Both the position numbers and the translations under genes were made by a program. Positions 52,161 through 62,997 of a stretch of DNA of 64,000 nt are shown here, one piece after another. This DNA is from Shouchella tritolerans (GTDB taxonomy: Bacteria; Bacillota; Bacilli; Bacillales; Bacillaceae_D): the NCBI RefSeq assembly GCF_025770735.1, contig NZ_JAODPB010000002.1, positions 558,001 through 622,000 of the forward strand. The letters run 5' to 3'. The notes below the pieces were generated by a model. The model had not been told where the DNA came from, ran no database searches, and saw only the letters and a program-made list of their open reading frames with translations. Position 1 is the first letter of the stretch, and every line of letters starts with the position of its first letter.

Positions 52161-53687
52161 ATGCAAACTGAACGTTGGGAAATGGTTGAATTGACATTTG
52201 CTGGCCAGGAAACTGAAAATCCATTTTTGGATACAGAATTGAAAGCGACTTTTTCATGTAATGAGAAAGAGGTGATTATCCGCGGCTTCTATGATGGGGA
52301 AGGAAAATATAAAGTCCGCTTTATGCCAGATCAAGTGGGAGAATGGTCTTACCGGACGATGAGCAATCAGCCGGAGTTGGATGGACAGAGTGGGACGATT
52401 TCCTGTGTGGAACAAAAGAAAGAGAATCATGGTCCCGTTTATGTCGCTGATGGAACCCATTTTGCTTATGCAGATGGCACACCTTTCTATCCATTTGGAA
52501 CAACCGCGTATGCTTGGATACATCAGTCAGAAGAATTGCAGCAACAAACGCTTGAAACATTGAAAGGGTCGCCATTTAATAAGATTAGGATGTGTGTATT
52601 CCCAAAATACTATGAATTTAATACGGATGAACCGGAAATTTATCCATACGAGGGCGAGCAAACGAAGCTTTTTTCTGGGGCATTTGATTTTTCTGAATGG
52701 ACAGTGACAGAAAGTGACTTCAACTTTGAGGTATTCAACCTAGAATTTTTTCAACGATTAGATCGACAAATCCAAACGTTGAAAGAATTAAATATCCAAG
52801 TCGATCTAATCTTATTCCATCCATACGACCATTGGGGCTTTGCTTCCATGGGAAAGGAAAATGATATCCGCTACTTACAATATATCATTGCAAGATTGAG
52901 TGCTTACAGCAATATTTGGTGGGCGATGGCGAACGAATATGACCTAATGGAAATGGCGAAACAGAAGAAAAAGGAAGACTGGGAAAATTTAATTCAATGT
53001 GTCATGGAAGAAGATGTATATAACCATCCGATTTCGATTCATAATTGGCATCATCCTCCGATTCATTATTTTGATTCCAGTCACTGGTATGACCATGCAA
53101 ATCTGAATATTAGCCATGTTAGTATCCAGCATGATGTTTTATTTTATATACCAAGCTGGTTAGAGAAATATAATAAACCAATTATGATTGATGAATGCCG
53201 TTATGAAGGGAATTTAAGTAATGGTTGGGGAAATATGACGGCGGAGAATATGGTGAAGCATTTCTGGGAAGGTGTTGTACAAGGCGCTTATGTAACGCAT
53301 GGAGAAACGTATATAGATGAAGAAAATGTTATTTGGTGGTCTCATGGGGGCAAGCTAAAAGGAAAAAGCCAAGAAAAAATCGCTTTCTTGAAGGAAATAA
53401 TCGAAGAAGGGGAGCCTAAACGGTTAAAACCACTTGGTGCGGACAGCTCTCACTGGGAATTGGTGGCAGGAATTTCAAATGATTCCTATGTTCTTGTTTA
53501 TTTTCGTGACAGCCAACCAGCCTTTAAAATACTCGATTTTCTTCCAGAAAATGTTTCGTTTACAGGGGAGCTTATCGACACGTGGAATATGACTATTACT
53601 CCATTGGAAGGAAGGATCGATCGCGGGACACGCATTTCATTACCACAACAGCCGTACTTGGCCCTGAGATTATATAAGGAAGGGTGA
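52161..53687 (+). CDS. DUF5060/DUF4038-type glycoside hydrolase
   Basis: A 508-residue cytoplasmic protein without signal peptide. Residues 1-70 form a DUF5060 beta-sandwich (ERWEMVELTF, GFYDGEGKYKVRFMPDQVGEWSY); the central TIM barrel (DUF4038, apiosidase-like) carries HFAYADGTPFYPFGTTAYAW, FNKIRMCVFPKYY, IWWAMANEYDLM (putative acid/base Glu) and KPIMIDECRYEG (putative nucleophile Glu); the end is a DUF5605-like beta domain. The ATG at 52161 has AAGGAGGAA 8 bases upstream; an in-frame ATG at 52140 is possible. Substrate not known. Confidence 0.85.
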   Translation: MQTERWEMVELTFAGQETENPFLDTELKATFSCNEKEVIIRGFYDGEGKYKVRFMPDQVGEWSYRTMSNQPELDGQSGTISCVEQKKENHGPVYVADGTHFAYADGTPFYPFGTTAYAWIHQSEELQQQTLETLKGSPFNKIRMCVFPKYYEFNTDEPEIYPYEGEQTKLFSGAFDFSEWTVTESDFNFEVFNLEFFQRLDRQIQTLKELNIQVDLILFHPYDHWGFASMGKENDIRYLQYIIARLSAYSNIWWAMANEYDLMEMAKQKKKEDWENLIQCVMEEDVYNHPISIHNWHHPPIHYFDSSHWYDHANLNISHVSIQHDVLFYIPSWLEKYNKPIMIDECRYEGNLSNGWGNMTAENMVKHFWEGVVQGAYVTHGETYIDEENVIWWSHGGKLKGKSQEKIAFLKEIIEEGEPKRLKPLGADSSHWELVAGISNDSYVLVYFRDSQPAFKILDFLPENVSFTGELIDTWNMTITPLEGRIDRGTRISLPQQPYLALRLYKEG

Positions 53688-53925
53688 TTAGATGAGTGGA
53701 CAAAGTGACTTTTGCTGAAATGCCTGTGCAGAAGACTTTTCCACTTATAACGGAGCAATCAACCATACATGGATTTGACGTATTGGGGACCTCTCCTAAG
53801 TGCAGGTTTCCTTCAATCATGTAGCGTGCACACATGTCAGTTTCGCTGATATCACAGTGTAGAACGATTGCATAGAGCTGCACACCGACTTATTTTATTC
53901 GGAAATAGGGACTGTAGGATTAACC
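53688..53925 (+). pseudogene. Unidentified gene remnant
   Basis: After AAGGAAGGGTGATTAG there is an ATG at 53692 that stops after eight codons; an alternative frame from GTG 53697 reads MDKVTFAEMPVQKTFPLITE and on to a stop after 42 codons. Further pieces in another frame (QVSFNHVACTHVSFADI) suggest a broken gene of the island. I cannot name the family. Confidence 0.4.
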
Positions 53926-53963
53926 AGCCTGTATGAATTTCATCTTAGAAATTCATACAGGCT
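53926..53963. terminator. Bidirectional 16-bp hairpin terminator
   Basis: AGCCTGTATGAATTTC (53926-53941) and GAAATTCATACAGGCT (53948-53963) are perfectly complementary; it separates the plus-strand island genes from the convergent AraC regulator. Confidence 0.8.
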
Positions 53964-53982
53964 ATTTGATTATAATGAAAGA

Positions 53983-55179
53983 TCATTCAGAGTTACTAGG
54001 ATTACTAATGATGACTTTATCTCTGAAATTTTTAGGCGTTTGACCAGTATATTTTTTGAAAACCTTTACAAAGTAACTCTGGTCAAAAAAGTTTAACAAG
54101 GAACTAATATCACTTAAACTCAAATCGGAGAACACAATTAATCTTTTTGCCTCCTCTATCCTTTGCTGTTGAATAAATTTTTTCAATGTAATTCCAGTCT
54201 CCTCTTTAAATTTACTCGAGAGGTAAGAGGGACTTAAATTGAGATGAGAAGCAATTGTTTCAACGGCTAAATCCTCATAAAGATGGTTGAAAATATATTC
54301 CTGGCAAATAGTAATCGGCTTCGAATAGTTGGAACGATTACTTCTAACTACCCTTTCGATAAAATCAATAAAAATTTCCTCCATCAGTTTATTTGTTGAA
54401 TCAATATAATTTAATTCCTCGATATGTTGAATATAAGAATCACTCAGATTATAGGCAACTTCAGGATAAAGACCCCCATCAATCGCTGCTCTAGTTGCTA
54501 AAGTAATCGCCGTAATAATTAAATTCTTTCTGCTTCTTAAGGAATCATTTTTGGAGAGTGTCCCATAAACTCCGCCGTCTGAATGAATTTGCATATATTG
54601 GATCATTTTTTGTTTATTGCCAAGCTTGATGGCGCTAAATAACTGTTTTTCAAGAAGGTATGAATTATGATAAACGTTATTCTTCCTTTGCTCCACAATC
54701 TTCAACTCAATGATATCTGGTGTCAGGGCGGTGTTTAAATCTTGGTTTTCCTTAATGACGTCATTGATGGAAAGCTGTTCACCATACAAAATGTAGTAAA
54801 GCAAAATAGCTGTATTCAAAAGTGTGTTTGTATCAAATTCAAGGGGAGGATTTTCCTCCTGTTCTCTCCGATAGTTTGTTGAAAAATATATTTCAACATT
54901 TGGCCAAAATACAAGTAGTTTAGTTGGATTGTAGGGGTAAGGGATTAATACAATTTTGTCTTTTTGGGAATTTACATAAGCTAATTGGATGGGACGATCG
55001 TCTTTTATCGAAAAAAGTTCATTGACTAAACTTTGTGGCATTTGTTTTTGTTCGAGTATAGAAGTGTGTTTACTCATAGAAGTCCAGACAATCTCTTGAT
55101 CTTTATTAAACAATAAAATTGGAATGGTTGAGGCATTATAAACTAACTTACAAGCAATTTGAAAGTGTTTATCTTGCAT
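53983..55179 (-). CDS. AraC family transcriptional regulator
   Basis: A 398-residue regulator. The long N-terminal part (about 1-290) has no domain I recognise, without membrane segments. The last 100 residues form two AraC helix-turn-helix units: HLYEDLAVETIASHLNLSPSYLSSKFKEETG and LSLSDISSLLNFFDQSYFVKVFKKYTGQTPKNFR. Divergent from the symporter gene and separated from it by 235 bases with direct repeats, so it likely controls the symporter-kinase-GH1 operon. Confidence 0.9.
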   Translation of the reverse strand: MQDKHFQIACKLVYNASTIPILLFNKDQEIVWTSMSKHTSILEQKQMPQSLVNELFSIKDDRPIQLAYVNSQKDKIVLIPYPYNPTKLLVFWPNVEIYFSTNYRREQEENPPLEFDTNTLLNTAILLYYILYGEQLSINDVIKENQDLNTALTPDIIELKIVEQRKNNVYHNSYLLEKQLFSAIKLGNKQKMIQYMQIHSDGGVYGTLSKNDSLRSRKNLIITAITLATRAAIDGGLYPEVAYNLSDSYIQHIEELNYIDSTNKLMEEIFIDFIERVVRSNRSNYSKPITICQEYIFNHLYEDLAVETIASHLNLSPSYLSSKFKEETGITLKKFIQQQRIEEAKRLIVFSDLSLSDISSLLNFFDQSYFVKVFKKYTGQTPKNFRDKVIISNPSNSE

Positions 55180-55212
55180 ATGTTAATCGACTCCTTCGTC
55201 TTAGCAAGAACT

Positions 55213-55315
55213 AATATACCTTTATACTTAGAATTATACCATAATTAGGTGGGATTTATAAATAATATAAGTTGATAATTACCGTTTATCAAATAATTAT
55301 ACCATAAATATACCT
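55213..55315. promoter_or_regulatory. Direct repeats in the AraC/symporter intergenic region
   Basis: AATTATACCATAA occurs at 55232-55244 and 55295-55307; AATATACCT at 55213-55221 and 55307-55315. The arrangement fits paired half-sites for the divergent AraC regulator. Confidence 0.5.
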
Positions 55316-55339
55316 GTAAACGTTTTATAATTAAGTCAC

Positions 55340-55353
55340 GGAAAGCGCTTACC
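55340..55353. promoter_or_regulatory. cre-like palindrome before the symporter
   Basis: GGAAAGCGCTTACC is nearly palindromic and matches the cre consensus except at the outermost bases. A second weaker match, TGTAAACGTTTTAT, is at 55315-55328. Confidence 0.45.
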
Positions 55354-55414
55354 GGATTTAGGAAGTCTTCATTTTGTTTTCGGCTAGGCATAATAAAACA
55401 AGGGGTGTACGAAG

Positions 55415-56806
55415 ATGGAGTTGAATGAAAAAATGTCAGATAAGAATGCCCAGGATTCAACAGGGACAAATCAAAAACTTCCATTGTCAGAAAAGATTAG
55501 CTATGGTTTAGGAGATCTTGCTTCTAACTTGATTTATACGGTCATTACGACTTATCTAACGTTTTACTTTACGGATGTCTTTGGGATAGGTGCCGCAGCT
55601 GTCGGTACATTGATGTTGGTTGTCCGTTTTGTAGATATGGTTGATAGTCCGATTTTGGGAATATTGATCGATAAAACGAATACGAGATGGGGAAAGTCAC
55701 GACCTTGGATTTTATGGGCTTCCGTGCCTTTTGCTATATCAGCGATTGCACTATTTTTAGGACCTGATTTAAGTGAAGGCGGTAAATTAGTTTATGCATA
55801 TATTTTCTACATTCTTGTAAGCGTTTTGTATGCAGCGGTTAATAACCCGTTAGCGACAATGCTTCCTAGTATGACAAGTAATGTTCAAGAAAGAACAGTA
55901 GCAAATACGTACCGTATGATTGGTGGCCAATTAGGTGGGCTAATTGTAAATATGAGCTTACTTGGACTCGTAGCGTACCTTGGAGCAGGAGATCAACAAA
56001 AAGGTTTTTTCTATACGATGACTCTCTTTGCAGTCATTGGATTAATTCTATTCCTGATAACCTTTTTCGGTACGAAGGAAAGAGTACAAGCTGCATCAGG
56101 CAAAGTAGAATCGATCCCATTAAAAGAAAGTGTCAAAGCAATTAAAGGAAACCACCCGTGGATTATCGTTTCTTTACTTGGTCTTGTATTCTTTATGATG
56201 TATATAACGAAATTATCGGCAGCAATCTACTACATTACGTATTATATTGAGAAACCAGAAGCAATATCATTAATCAACTCTCTGGGAATGGTTACAATTA
56301 TCGGAATTCTAATCGTACCATTTCTAACAAAGACACTTTCTAAGAGAAGCGTGATTATGATTGGTGCCCTAATTAGTATTGTTGGACAAATCGTTATCTA
56401 TTTAGGTGGTCAAAGTATACCAGTTATTGCAATTGGGACGGTTATTGGGGGAATAGGTTTAGGATTGCCGGCAGGTTTATTATTTGCGATAATGGCGGAT
56501 ACCGTAGATTACGGTGAATGGAAGTCAGGTGTCCGGGCGCAAGGTTTACTTGTATCTGCTGCGGGGATCGGTATTAAACTAGGATCAGGGCTCGGTGGTG
56601 CACTCCCAGCTTGGTTGCTTGCAGCAGGTGGTTATGTGGCCGGCACAGCTCAAACGGCAACGTCACTAAATATGATTGCATTCAGTTATATATGGGTTCC
56701 GGTGATTTTAGGTGTTATATTATTTATTTTAATGATATTTTACAAGTGGGAGAAACCACATGAAGAAATTATAGCCGAGCTGGAAGCGAGAAGAGCACAA
56801 AGCTAA
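55415..56806 (+). CDS. GPH family sugar:cation symporter
   Basis: A 463-residue, 12-helix transporter of the glycoside-pentoside-hexuronide family. KISYGLGDLASNLIYTVITTYLTFYFTD in helix 1, VRFVDMVDSPILGILIDKTNTRWGKSRPWILW in helix 2 and the following loop, and the second-half MADTVDYGEWKSGVRAQGLLVSA are family signatures (D-x-x-x-D and K-x-R-P-W). The uptake energy is Na+ or H+; in an alkaliphile Na+ is likely (inference). First gene of an operon with the ROK kinase and GH1 enzyme. Confidence 0.92.
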   Translation: MELNEKMSDKNAQDSTGTNQKLPLSEKISYGLGDLASNLIYTVITTYLTFYFTDVFGIGAAAVGTLMLVVRFVDMVDSPILGILIDKTNTRWGKSRPWILWASVPFAISAIALFLGPDLSEGGKLVYAYIFYILVSVLYAAVNNPLATMLPSMTSNVQERTVANTYRMIGGQLGGLIVNMSLLGLVAYLGAGDQQKGFFYTMTLFAVIGLILFLITFFGTKERVQAASGKVESIPLKESVKAIKGNHPWIIVSLLGLVFFMMYITKLSAAIYYITYYIEKPEAISLINSLGMVTIIGILIVPFLTKTLSKRSVIMIGALISIVGQIVIYLGGQSIPVIAIGTVIGGIGLGLPAGLLFAIMADTVDYGEWKSGVRAQGLLVSAAGIGIKLGSGLGGALPAWLLAAGGYVAGTAQTATSLNMIAFSYIWVPVILGVILFILMIFYKWEKPHEEIIAELEARRAQS

Positions 56807-56847
56807 GAGCAGCTTTTTGATTCCACTCACAAATAGGAGAATGGCGT

Positions 56848-57795
56848 ATGTATTTAGTAATTGATATTGGTGGGACATTTATTAAGCATGCATTAATGGA
56901 TGCTGCGGGGAAAATGATTGAAAAGAGTAAAGTACCTACTCCAAAGACAAATGCAATTGGTCGTGTTCTAACAGGAGAGGAAAATCCAGATGCCAAAAAG
57001 CAGCTGGAGGAATTGATAAATACGCTTTTCTCTATCATTGATAATCAAGACCTGGCAAATATAAAAGGAATTGCGATGAGCTGTCCAGGAACGATTGATG
57101 TGGAAAGCGGAGTTATTTACAATGGAGGATCATTTCCGTTTTTACATGAAGTAAATGTAGTCGAAATCATCAGGAATCGATACGCTAAAGATGTTTTCAT
57201 GGAGAATGACGGGAAATGTGCTGCCTTAGCTGAATTATGGCTGGGCAGTGTAAAAGATGTAGATGATTCCGTCATTCTCGTATTAGGAAGTGGTGTAGGA
57301 GGAGGAATCATTCTCGATCGCAAGCTTCATCGGGGAGTCAATCTATCAGCTGGTGAAGTGAGTTATGTGATGAGCGAAGTAAACCCAGCGACGAAGGAAG
57401 CTCGATTTGTCGGCTTGGAATGTTCTGCGGTGGAAATGGTGAAACAAATTGCTGAGTTAAAGCAGCTTGAAGACCACACGGATGGGCTGGCTGTATTTGA
57501 GTATATCAACAATGGGGACGAAGAAGCGATGGCAATCTTTGATGATTTCTGTACACAGATAGCGGCCCTCGTTCTAAATATGCAATATATACTAGATCCT
57601 GAGAAAATAGCGATTGGTGGCGGAGTCAGTGCTCAGCCAATCCTTGTGGAACGCATTCAACGGGCGATGGATGAAATCATTGAAACGAATCCATTACACA
57701 ATGTACAACCTAATGTTGTCGCCTGTCACTTCCAAAATGATGCAAACTTATATGGTGCTTTATATCACTTTTTTACTAGCAAAGAAAATAAATAG
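56848..57795 (+). CDS. ROK family sugar kinase
   Basis: A 315-residue ROK protein without an N-terminal helix-turn-helix, so a kinase rather than a repressor. The phosphate loop VIDIGGTFIKHALMD is at the N-terminus, FMENDGKCAALAELWLGS carries the catalytic Asp (E-N-D), and LVLGSGVGGGIILD follows. The usual zinc-finger C-x-C-G-x-x-G-C is absent. With the neighbouring symporter and phospho-glycosidase-like GH1 it may be a beta-glucoside kinase (BglK type); inferred from context. Confidence 0.88.
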   Translation: MYLVIDIGGTFIKHALMDAAGKMIEKSKVPTPKTNAIGRVLTGEENPDAKKQLEELINTLFSIIDNQDLANIKGIAMSCPGTIDVESGVIYNGGSFPFLHEVNVVEIIRNRYAKDVFMENDGKCAALAELWLGSVKDVDDSVILVLGSGVGGGIILDRKLHRGVNLSAGEVSYVMSEVNPATKEARFVGLECSAVEMVKQIAELKQLEDHTDGLAVFEYINNGDEEAMAIFDDFCTQIAALVLNMQYILDPEKIAIGGGVSAQPILVERIQRAMDEIIETNPLHNVQPNVVACHFQNDANLYGALYHFFTSKENK

Positions 57796-57836
57796 TCTGG
57801 CAGAAGCTTTTTAGAGTTCCTGCTAGACTACGATAG

Positions 57837-59294
<1,458 letters not shown>

Positions 59295-59526
59295 ATCGAA
59301 AGACATTCAACCGAATGTGCCACACTCCATTATCTACGTTACAAGCTGAGAATAAGAGGTTTCTGAAGGAACGGAGTCAGATACAAGGGACCTACAATTC
59401 AATTTAAAAACAATGTATGCTAAGTATAAATAGCGCCCATTCTTCCAAACCAAAGTTAAGTGGCATATAAAAATACTTTGAGTGAAGTTCATTATTCGTA
59501 GCGCTGCGCCAAAAGACCATACTTCT

Positions 59527-59553
59527 AAAGGAAGCGCACTGCGCTTCCTTTTT
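59527..59553. terminator. Bidirectional terminator between GH1 and the CDF gene
   Basis: AAAGGAAGCGCA, one-base loop region, TGCGCTTCCTTT with T-runs. The 230 bases between the GH1 stop and this hairpin hold no gene. Confidence 0.85.
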
Positions 59554-59564
59554 CTCTGTTCTCT

Positions 59565-60443
59565 TTATTTATCATCTTTTTTCGGTTCGATGTGCACAGT
59601 GGTATGAAGAATGTTATGCTTTGTTCGCAAATCTCGTTCGATTTGGTCCGCAATGTCGTGGCTATCTTTTACCGTTAAAGTAGGTTTTACTTCAATCGTT
59701 ACATCGGCATAAACAGAACTGCCAACTTGGCGTGCTTTTACCATTTTTAATAGATGGACTTGCTCATTTTCCTCAATTGTATTTCTGTACACTTCAAGCA
59801 TCTCTTCATCAAAGCCATCGGTTAATGAGTGGGTGGCGTCTCTAAAAATGGTCCAAGCTGTATAGCAAATAATAAGGCCAATCAGCAACGCAGTCAATGA
59901 ATCAAGCCAGCCTAAATGGAAATGGGAAGAGATAATGCCGATGAGCGCCCCTAAACTGACGAGTGCATCGTTTTTATTGTCTTGAGCGGCGGCAGCGAGA
60001 GCTTGGCTATTGATCTTTTCAGCGAGCTGTTTATTGTAGCGATAGACAAAAAACATGATGACCGTGCCCCCTGCCGCTGTCCATGCAGCGACCATGCTTG
60101 GCGCCTCTGTTTCATTTGCGCTAAGAAGGGTCGTTCCTGCCTCGATTAACACTTGAATGCCAATAATTGCCATCAAGAATGCTGCCAACAAAGCCGAAAT
60201 ATGCTCCGCGCGAAAATGGCCATAGGGATGGTCTTTGTCAGGCGGCTTTTGGGAAATGCGCAAGCCAATTAAAACAGCAATAGAAATAATAATGTCAGAA
60301 GCATTGTTGTATCCATCAGCGACGAGCGCTTGCGAAAAAAACAAATAACCGACCGTCAGCTTTACCGCAGCCAAAAAGATATAAGCGCCTATACTAAGCC
60401 ATGCGCCAGATTCCCCTTTTTTTAATTCTTCATATCGTTTCAT
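59565..60443 (-). CDS. Cation diffusion facilitator efflux protein
   Basis: A 292-residue CDF transporter. Six membrane helices; metal-site residues in helix 2 (LVADGYNNASDIIIS, D-x-x-x-N/D pattern) and helix 5 (DNKNDALVSLGALIG); HPYGHFRAEHISALL in the loop; a cytoplasmic C-terminal domain ending in LHTTVHIEP. The form resembles the Mn/Zn-type exporters of Bacillus, but the metal cannot be read with certainty. ATG 60443 (M-K-R-Y-E) follows GAGAAAGGG; a TTG at 60464 overlaps that RBS. Confidence 0.9.
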   Translation of the reverse strand: MKRYEELKKGESGAWLSIGAYIFLAAVKLTVGYLFFSQALVADGYNNASDIIISIAVLIGLRISQKPPDKDHPYGHFRAEHISALLAAFLMAIIGIQVLIEAGTTLLSANETEAPSMVAAWTAAGGTVIMFFVYRYNKQLAEKINSQALAAAAQDNKNDALVSLGALIGIISSHFHLGWLDSLTALLIGLIICYTAWTIFRDATHSLTDGFDEEMLEVYRNTIEENEQVHLLKMVKARQVGSSVYADVTIEVKPTLTVKDSHDIADQIERDLRTKHNILHTTVHIEPKKDDK

Positions 60444-60858
60444 CAAGGCTAACCCTTTCTCCAAAAAATATCATGCAAAAAATATGTTTCTTTGCGTTTC
60501 TTTATCCTACCAAACAGGTAGCGAGTGGGTCTACAGCAACATGTTTCCCTGCTCGCAGCACTATGGCTTTTATGGAACAATGTTTCCTAGAACCAACATT
60601 TCCCCCAGTTAGAAACGGAAAAATAGAGGAAGAATCACAGATGATAGCAAAAAACTGTTTGAATATGTGATATTATGATATAGTAAAGTGATAATAATAA
60701 CTCGTTTTATTGCCTAGTATAGACAATTAAGCAGTTTTTATTGGGGAGAATAGACGATTTGATCAATTTCATAAAGGGTAAGCATTTTTTTGTTTGTCGT
60801 CTTGTTCCTAAATCATGTCATCGATGTTACTAGAGAAAAAATGAAGGAGCGCTCGTTC
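60444..60858. other. Intergenic region before the aminotransferase gene
   Basis: No gene supported. AT-rich from 60650; TTGAAT, 16 bases and TAGTAA near 60658-60685 could be a promoter. No T-box specifier or AGGGUGG-like motif is visible, so a tRNA-sensing leader is unlikely. Confidence 0.4.
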
Positions 60859-61941
60859 ATGACAACACAAAAACTCGAAATTATGAAATGTACGCACAAA
60901 AAACAAAAACCCGAGTCTTCCGCTTTAGAGTTTGGCAAGTATTTTACAGACCATATGTTTATCATGGATTATTCTGAAGAAAAAGGCTGGTACAGTCCCC
61001 GCATTATTCCTTACCAACCATTAACCCTTGATCCTGCTGCAATGGTATTTCATTACGGTCAAACGGTTTTTGAAGGCTTAAAAGCGTACCGTTCTGAAGA
61101 TGGGAGCGTCCGTTTATTCCGCCCAGAAGAAAACTTTAAGCGCTTGAATCAATCAAGCGACCGTTTGAGCATCCCGCCGATTGATGAAGCACAAATGCTC
61201 GCTTATTTAAAAGAATTGATCCGTATCGATAAAGACTGGATTCCTACGATGCCAGGTACTTCCCTTTACATTCGTCCATTTGTGATTGCAACAGAACCTA
61301 CATTAGGCGTAGCACCTTCACGTAATTATAAATTTATGATTATCTTGTCTCCAGTCGGCGCTTACTATAAAGAAGGCATAAACCCAATTGGCATTTTTGT
61401 AGAAGACCAATATACGCGCGCCGCACCAGGAGGCACAGGGACTGCGAAAACGGCTGGCAACTACTGTGCTGCTTACAAAGCGCAAGAGCGGGCTACAGCG
61501 AACAAACAAGCACAAGTTCTATGGTTGGACGGGATGGAGAAGAAGTACGTCGAAGAAGTAGGCAGCATGAATGTGTTCTTTAAATTGAACGGAGAAGTGC
61601 ATACACCTGAATTGTCAGGCAGCATTTTAGAGGGCATTACCCGCAAAAGCGTGATTGAGCTGCTAAAAAGTTGGGAAATTCCGGTGTTCGAACGGCGGAT
61701 TTCAATTGAAGAAATCGTGAGCGCAAGCAAAAGTGGTACGCTTGAAGAAGTCTTCGGTACTGGTACAGCGGCGGTCATCTCCCCGGTCGGAGAACTTTTA
61801 TGGAAAGACCACAAAATCGTTGTCAACAACAATGAAACAGGAGCGTTGGCCAAACGTTTGTACACGGAATTGACAGGCATCCAAACAGGAGAACAGGAAG
61901 ATCCGTTTGGCTGGACTGTCCGTTTGGAAGAAGAGGAATAA
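60859..61941 (+). CDS. ilvE: Branched-chain amino acid aminotransferase
   Basis: A 360-residue fold-type IV PLP enzyme, transaminating Leu, Ile and Val. FTDHMFIMDYSEEKGWY, FHYGQTVFEGLKAYRS, TSLYIRPFVIATEP, the PLP lysine in GGTGTAKTAGNYCAAYKAQ, LWLDGMEKKYVEEVGSMN and LEEVFGTGTAAVISPVG are intact, close to B. subtilis YbgE/YwaA. The ATG at 60859 follows AAGGAGC by 8 bases; the open frame extends to 60790 without homology. Confidence 0.96.
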   Translation: MTTQKLEIMKCTHKKQKPESSALEFGKYFTDHMFIMDYSEEKGWYSPRIIPYQPLTLDPAAMVFHYGQTVFEGLKAYRSEDGSVRLFRPEENFKRLNQSSDRLSIPPIDEAQMLAYLKELIRIDKDWIPTMPGTSLYIRPFVIATEPTLGVAPSRNYKFMIILSPVGAYYKEGINPIGIFVEDQYTRAAPGGTGTAKTAGNYCAAYKAQERATANKQAQVLWLDGMEKKYVEEVGSMNVFFKLNGEVHTPELSGSILEGITRKSVIELLKSWEIPVFERRISIEEIVSASKSGTLEEVFGTGTAAVISPVGELLWKDHKIVVNNNETGALAKRLYTELTGIQTGEQEDPFGWTVRLEEEE

Positions 61942-61959
61942 CCACATCCGGAGGCAAGT

Positions 61960-62763
61960 ATGATACGAGCTATTTTCTTTGATTTAGATGATACGTTATT
62001 ATGGGATAAAAAAAGTATAAAGGAAGCTTTTAGGCAGACGTGCGCTTTGGCGGCAACGGTGCATACAGACATTGACCCGGACGCGCTAGAAGAAGCGGTG
62101 CGCACTCATGCCACGCAGCTATATCAATCATATGAAACGTACGAGTTTACAAAAATGATCGGCATTAATCCATTTGAAGGATTGTGGGGGGCTTTCCGTG
62201 ATGACACAGAAGACTTTAACCGCCTACGAGAAATCGCTCCTGTTTACCAACAAGCCGCATGGGCAAAAGGGTTAGCAGAAATGGGCATAGAAGATGGGGA
62301 ATTGGCCAGTCAATTGGCGATTCATTTTCCATCAGAACGGCGAAAAAACCCCTATGTGTTTGACGATACGTTTGCAGTGCTTGATGAGCTGCAACAATCT
62401 TACAGGCTTTTGCTTTTAACGAATGGCTCTCCTGATTTGCAAAATACGAAATTGGAGATTACTCCTCAACTTGTCCCTTATTTTGACCATATTTTGATTT
62501 CTGGCGCTTACGGGAAAGGCAAACCGGATGTAGCGATGTTTGAACATGCGCTCGAATTATCAAGGGTAGCGAAAGATGAAGTGCTCATGGTTGGCGATAA
62601 CTTGCATACAGATATTCTTGGCGGAAACCAAGCTGGCATTAAAACGATTTGGCTAAATCGTGATGGGGTGGAAAACACAACCGACATTCGCCCAACCTAT
62701 GAAATTCGTAGCTTGATCGAAATTAAAAACGTGATTGCCGAAAAAAAAGATTGCAGCTTGTAA
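61960..62763 (+). CDS. HAD superfamily hydrolase
   Basis: A 267-residue HAD phosphatase, YsaA-like. Motif I is FFDLDDTLLWD with the nucleophile Asp, motif II LLLTNGSPD, motif III lysine near GKGKPDVAMF and motif IV MVGDNLHTDILGG; the cap is of the helical C1 type between motifs I and II. The natural substrate is not evident. It starts 18 bases after ilvE with RBS GGAGGCAAG and is probably co-transcribed. Confidence 0.9.
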   Translation: MIRAIFFDLDDTLLWDKKSIKEAFRQTCALAATVHTDIDPDALEEAVRTHATQLYQSYETYEFTKMIGINPFEGLWGAFRDDTEDFNRLREIAPVYQQAAWAKGLAEMGIEDGELASQLAIHFPSERRKNPYVFDDTFAVLDELQQSYRLLLLTNGSPDLQNTKLEITPQLVPYFDHILISGAYGKGKPDVAMFEHALELSRVAKDEVLMVGDNLHTDILGGNQAGIKTIWLNRDGVENTTDIRPTYEIRSLIEIKNVIAEKKDCSL

Positions 62764-62800
62764 AAACATATGGTTAACTTTAAATAACATCATAAATTAC

Positions 62801-62890
62801 AACCACTAGGGGTGCGTTTTGCTGAGAAAGGCGTTTAGCCTTAACCCTTTACCTGATCTAGGTAATGCTAGCGAAGGGAAGTGCGGTGTA
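62801..62890 (+). ncRNA. TPP riboswitch (THI element)
   Basis: The conserved aptamer blocks are present in order: ACTAGGGGTGC (P1/P2 side), GCTGAGA at 62821-62827, a variable P3 arm (AAGGCGTTTAGCCTT), ACCTGATCTAGGTAATGCTAG and CGAAGGGAAGTG. It precedes a terminator and ykoE, so thiamine pyrophosphate should cause early termination of the thiamine-precursor transporter operon. Confidence 0.95.
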
Positions 62891-62934
62891 CAATAGGTGC
62901 TGCTTTGGTTTGCCCATTGCAGGGTCGTGTGCGT

Positions 62935-62965
62935 CGCTCCATCCGTTTCGGGGGAGCGTTTTTTT
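62935..62965 (+). terminator. Riboswitch-controlled terminator
   Basis: CGCTCC pairs with GGGAGCG around ATCCGTTTCGG, followed by seven T, between the TPP aptamer and ykoE. Confidence 0.85.
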
Positions 62966-62997
62966 GTGCCCTTTCCAGTGGAAAAAGGAGACAGAAA

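Noticed and set aside
59295-59526. Another copy of the 161-bp repeat after the GH1 gene
   Set aside because: Short similar words (CTGAAGGAACGGAGTCAG) occur, but neither repeat end nor the order of segments is present.
60660-60858. T-box or other amino acid-sensing leader before ilvE
   Set aside because: No conserved T-box core motif, and the stretch is too short and AT-rich.
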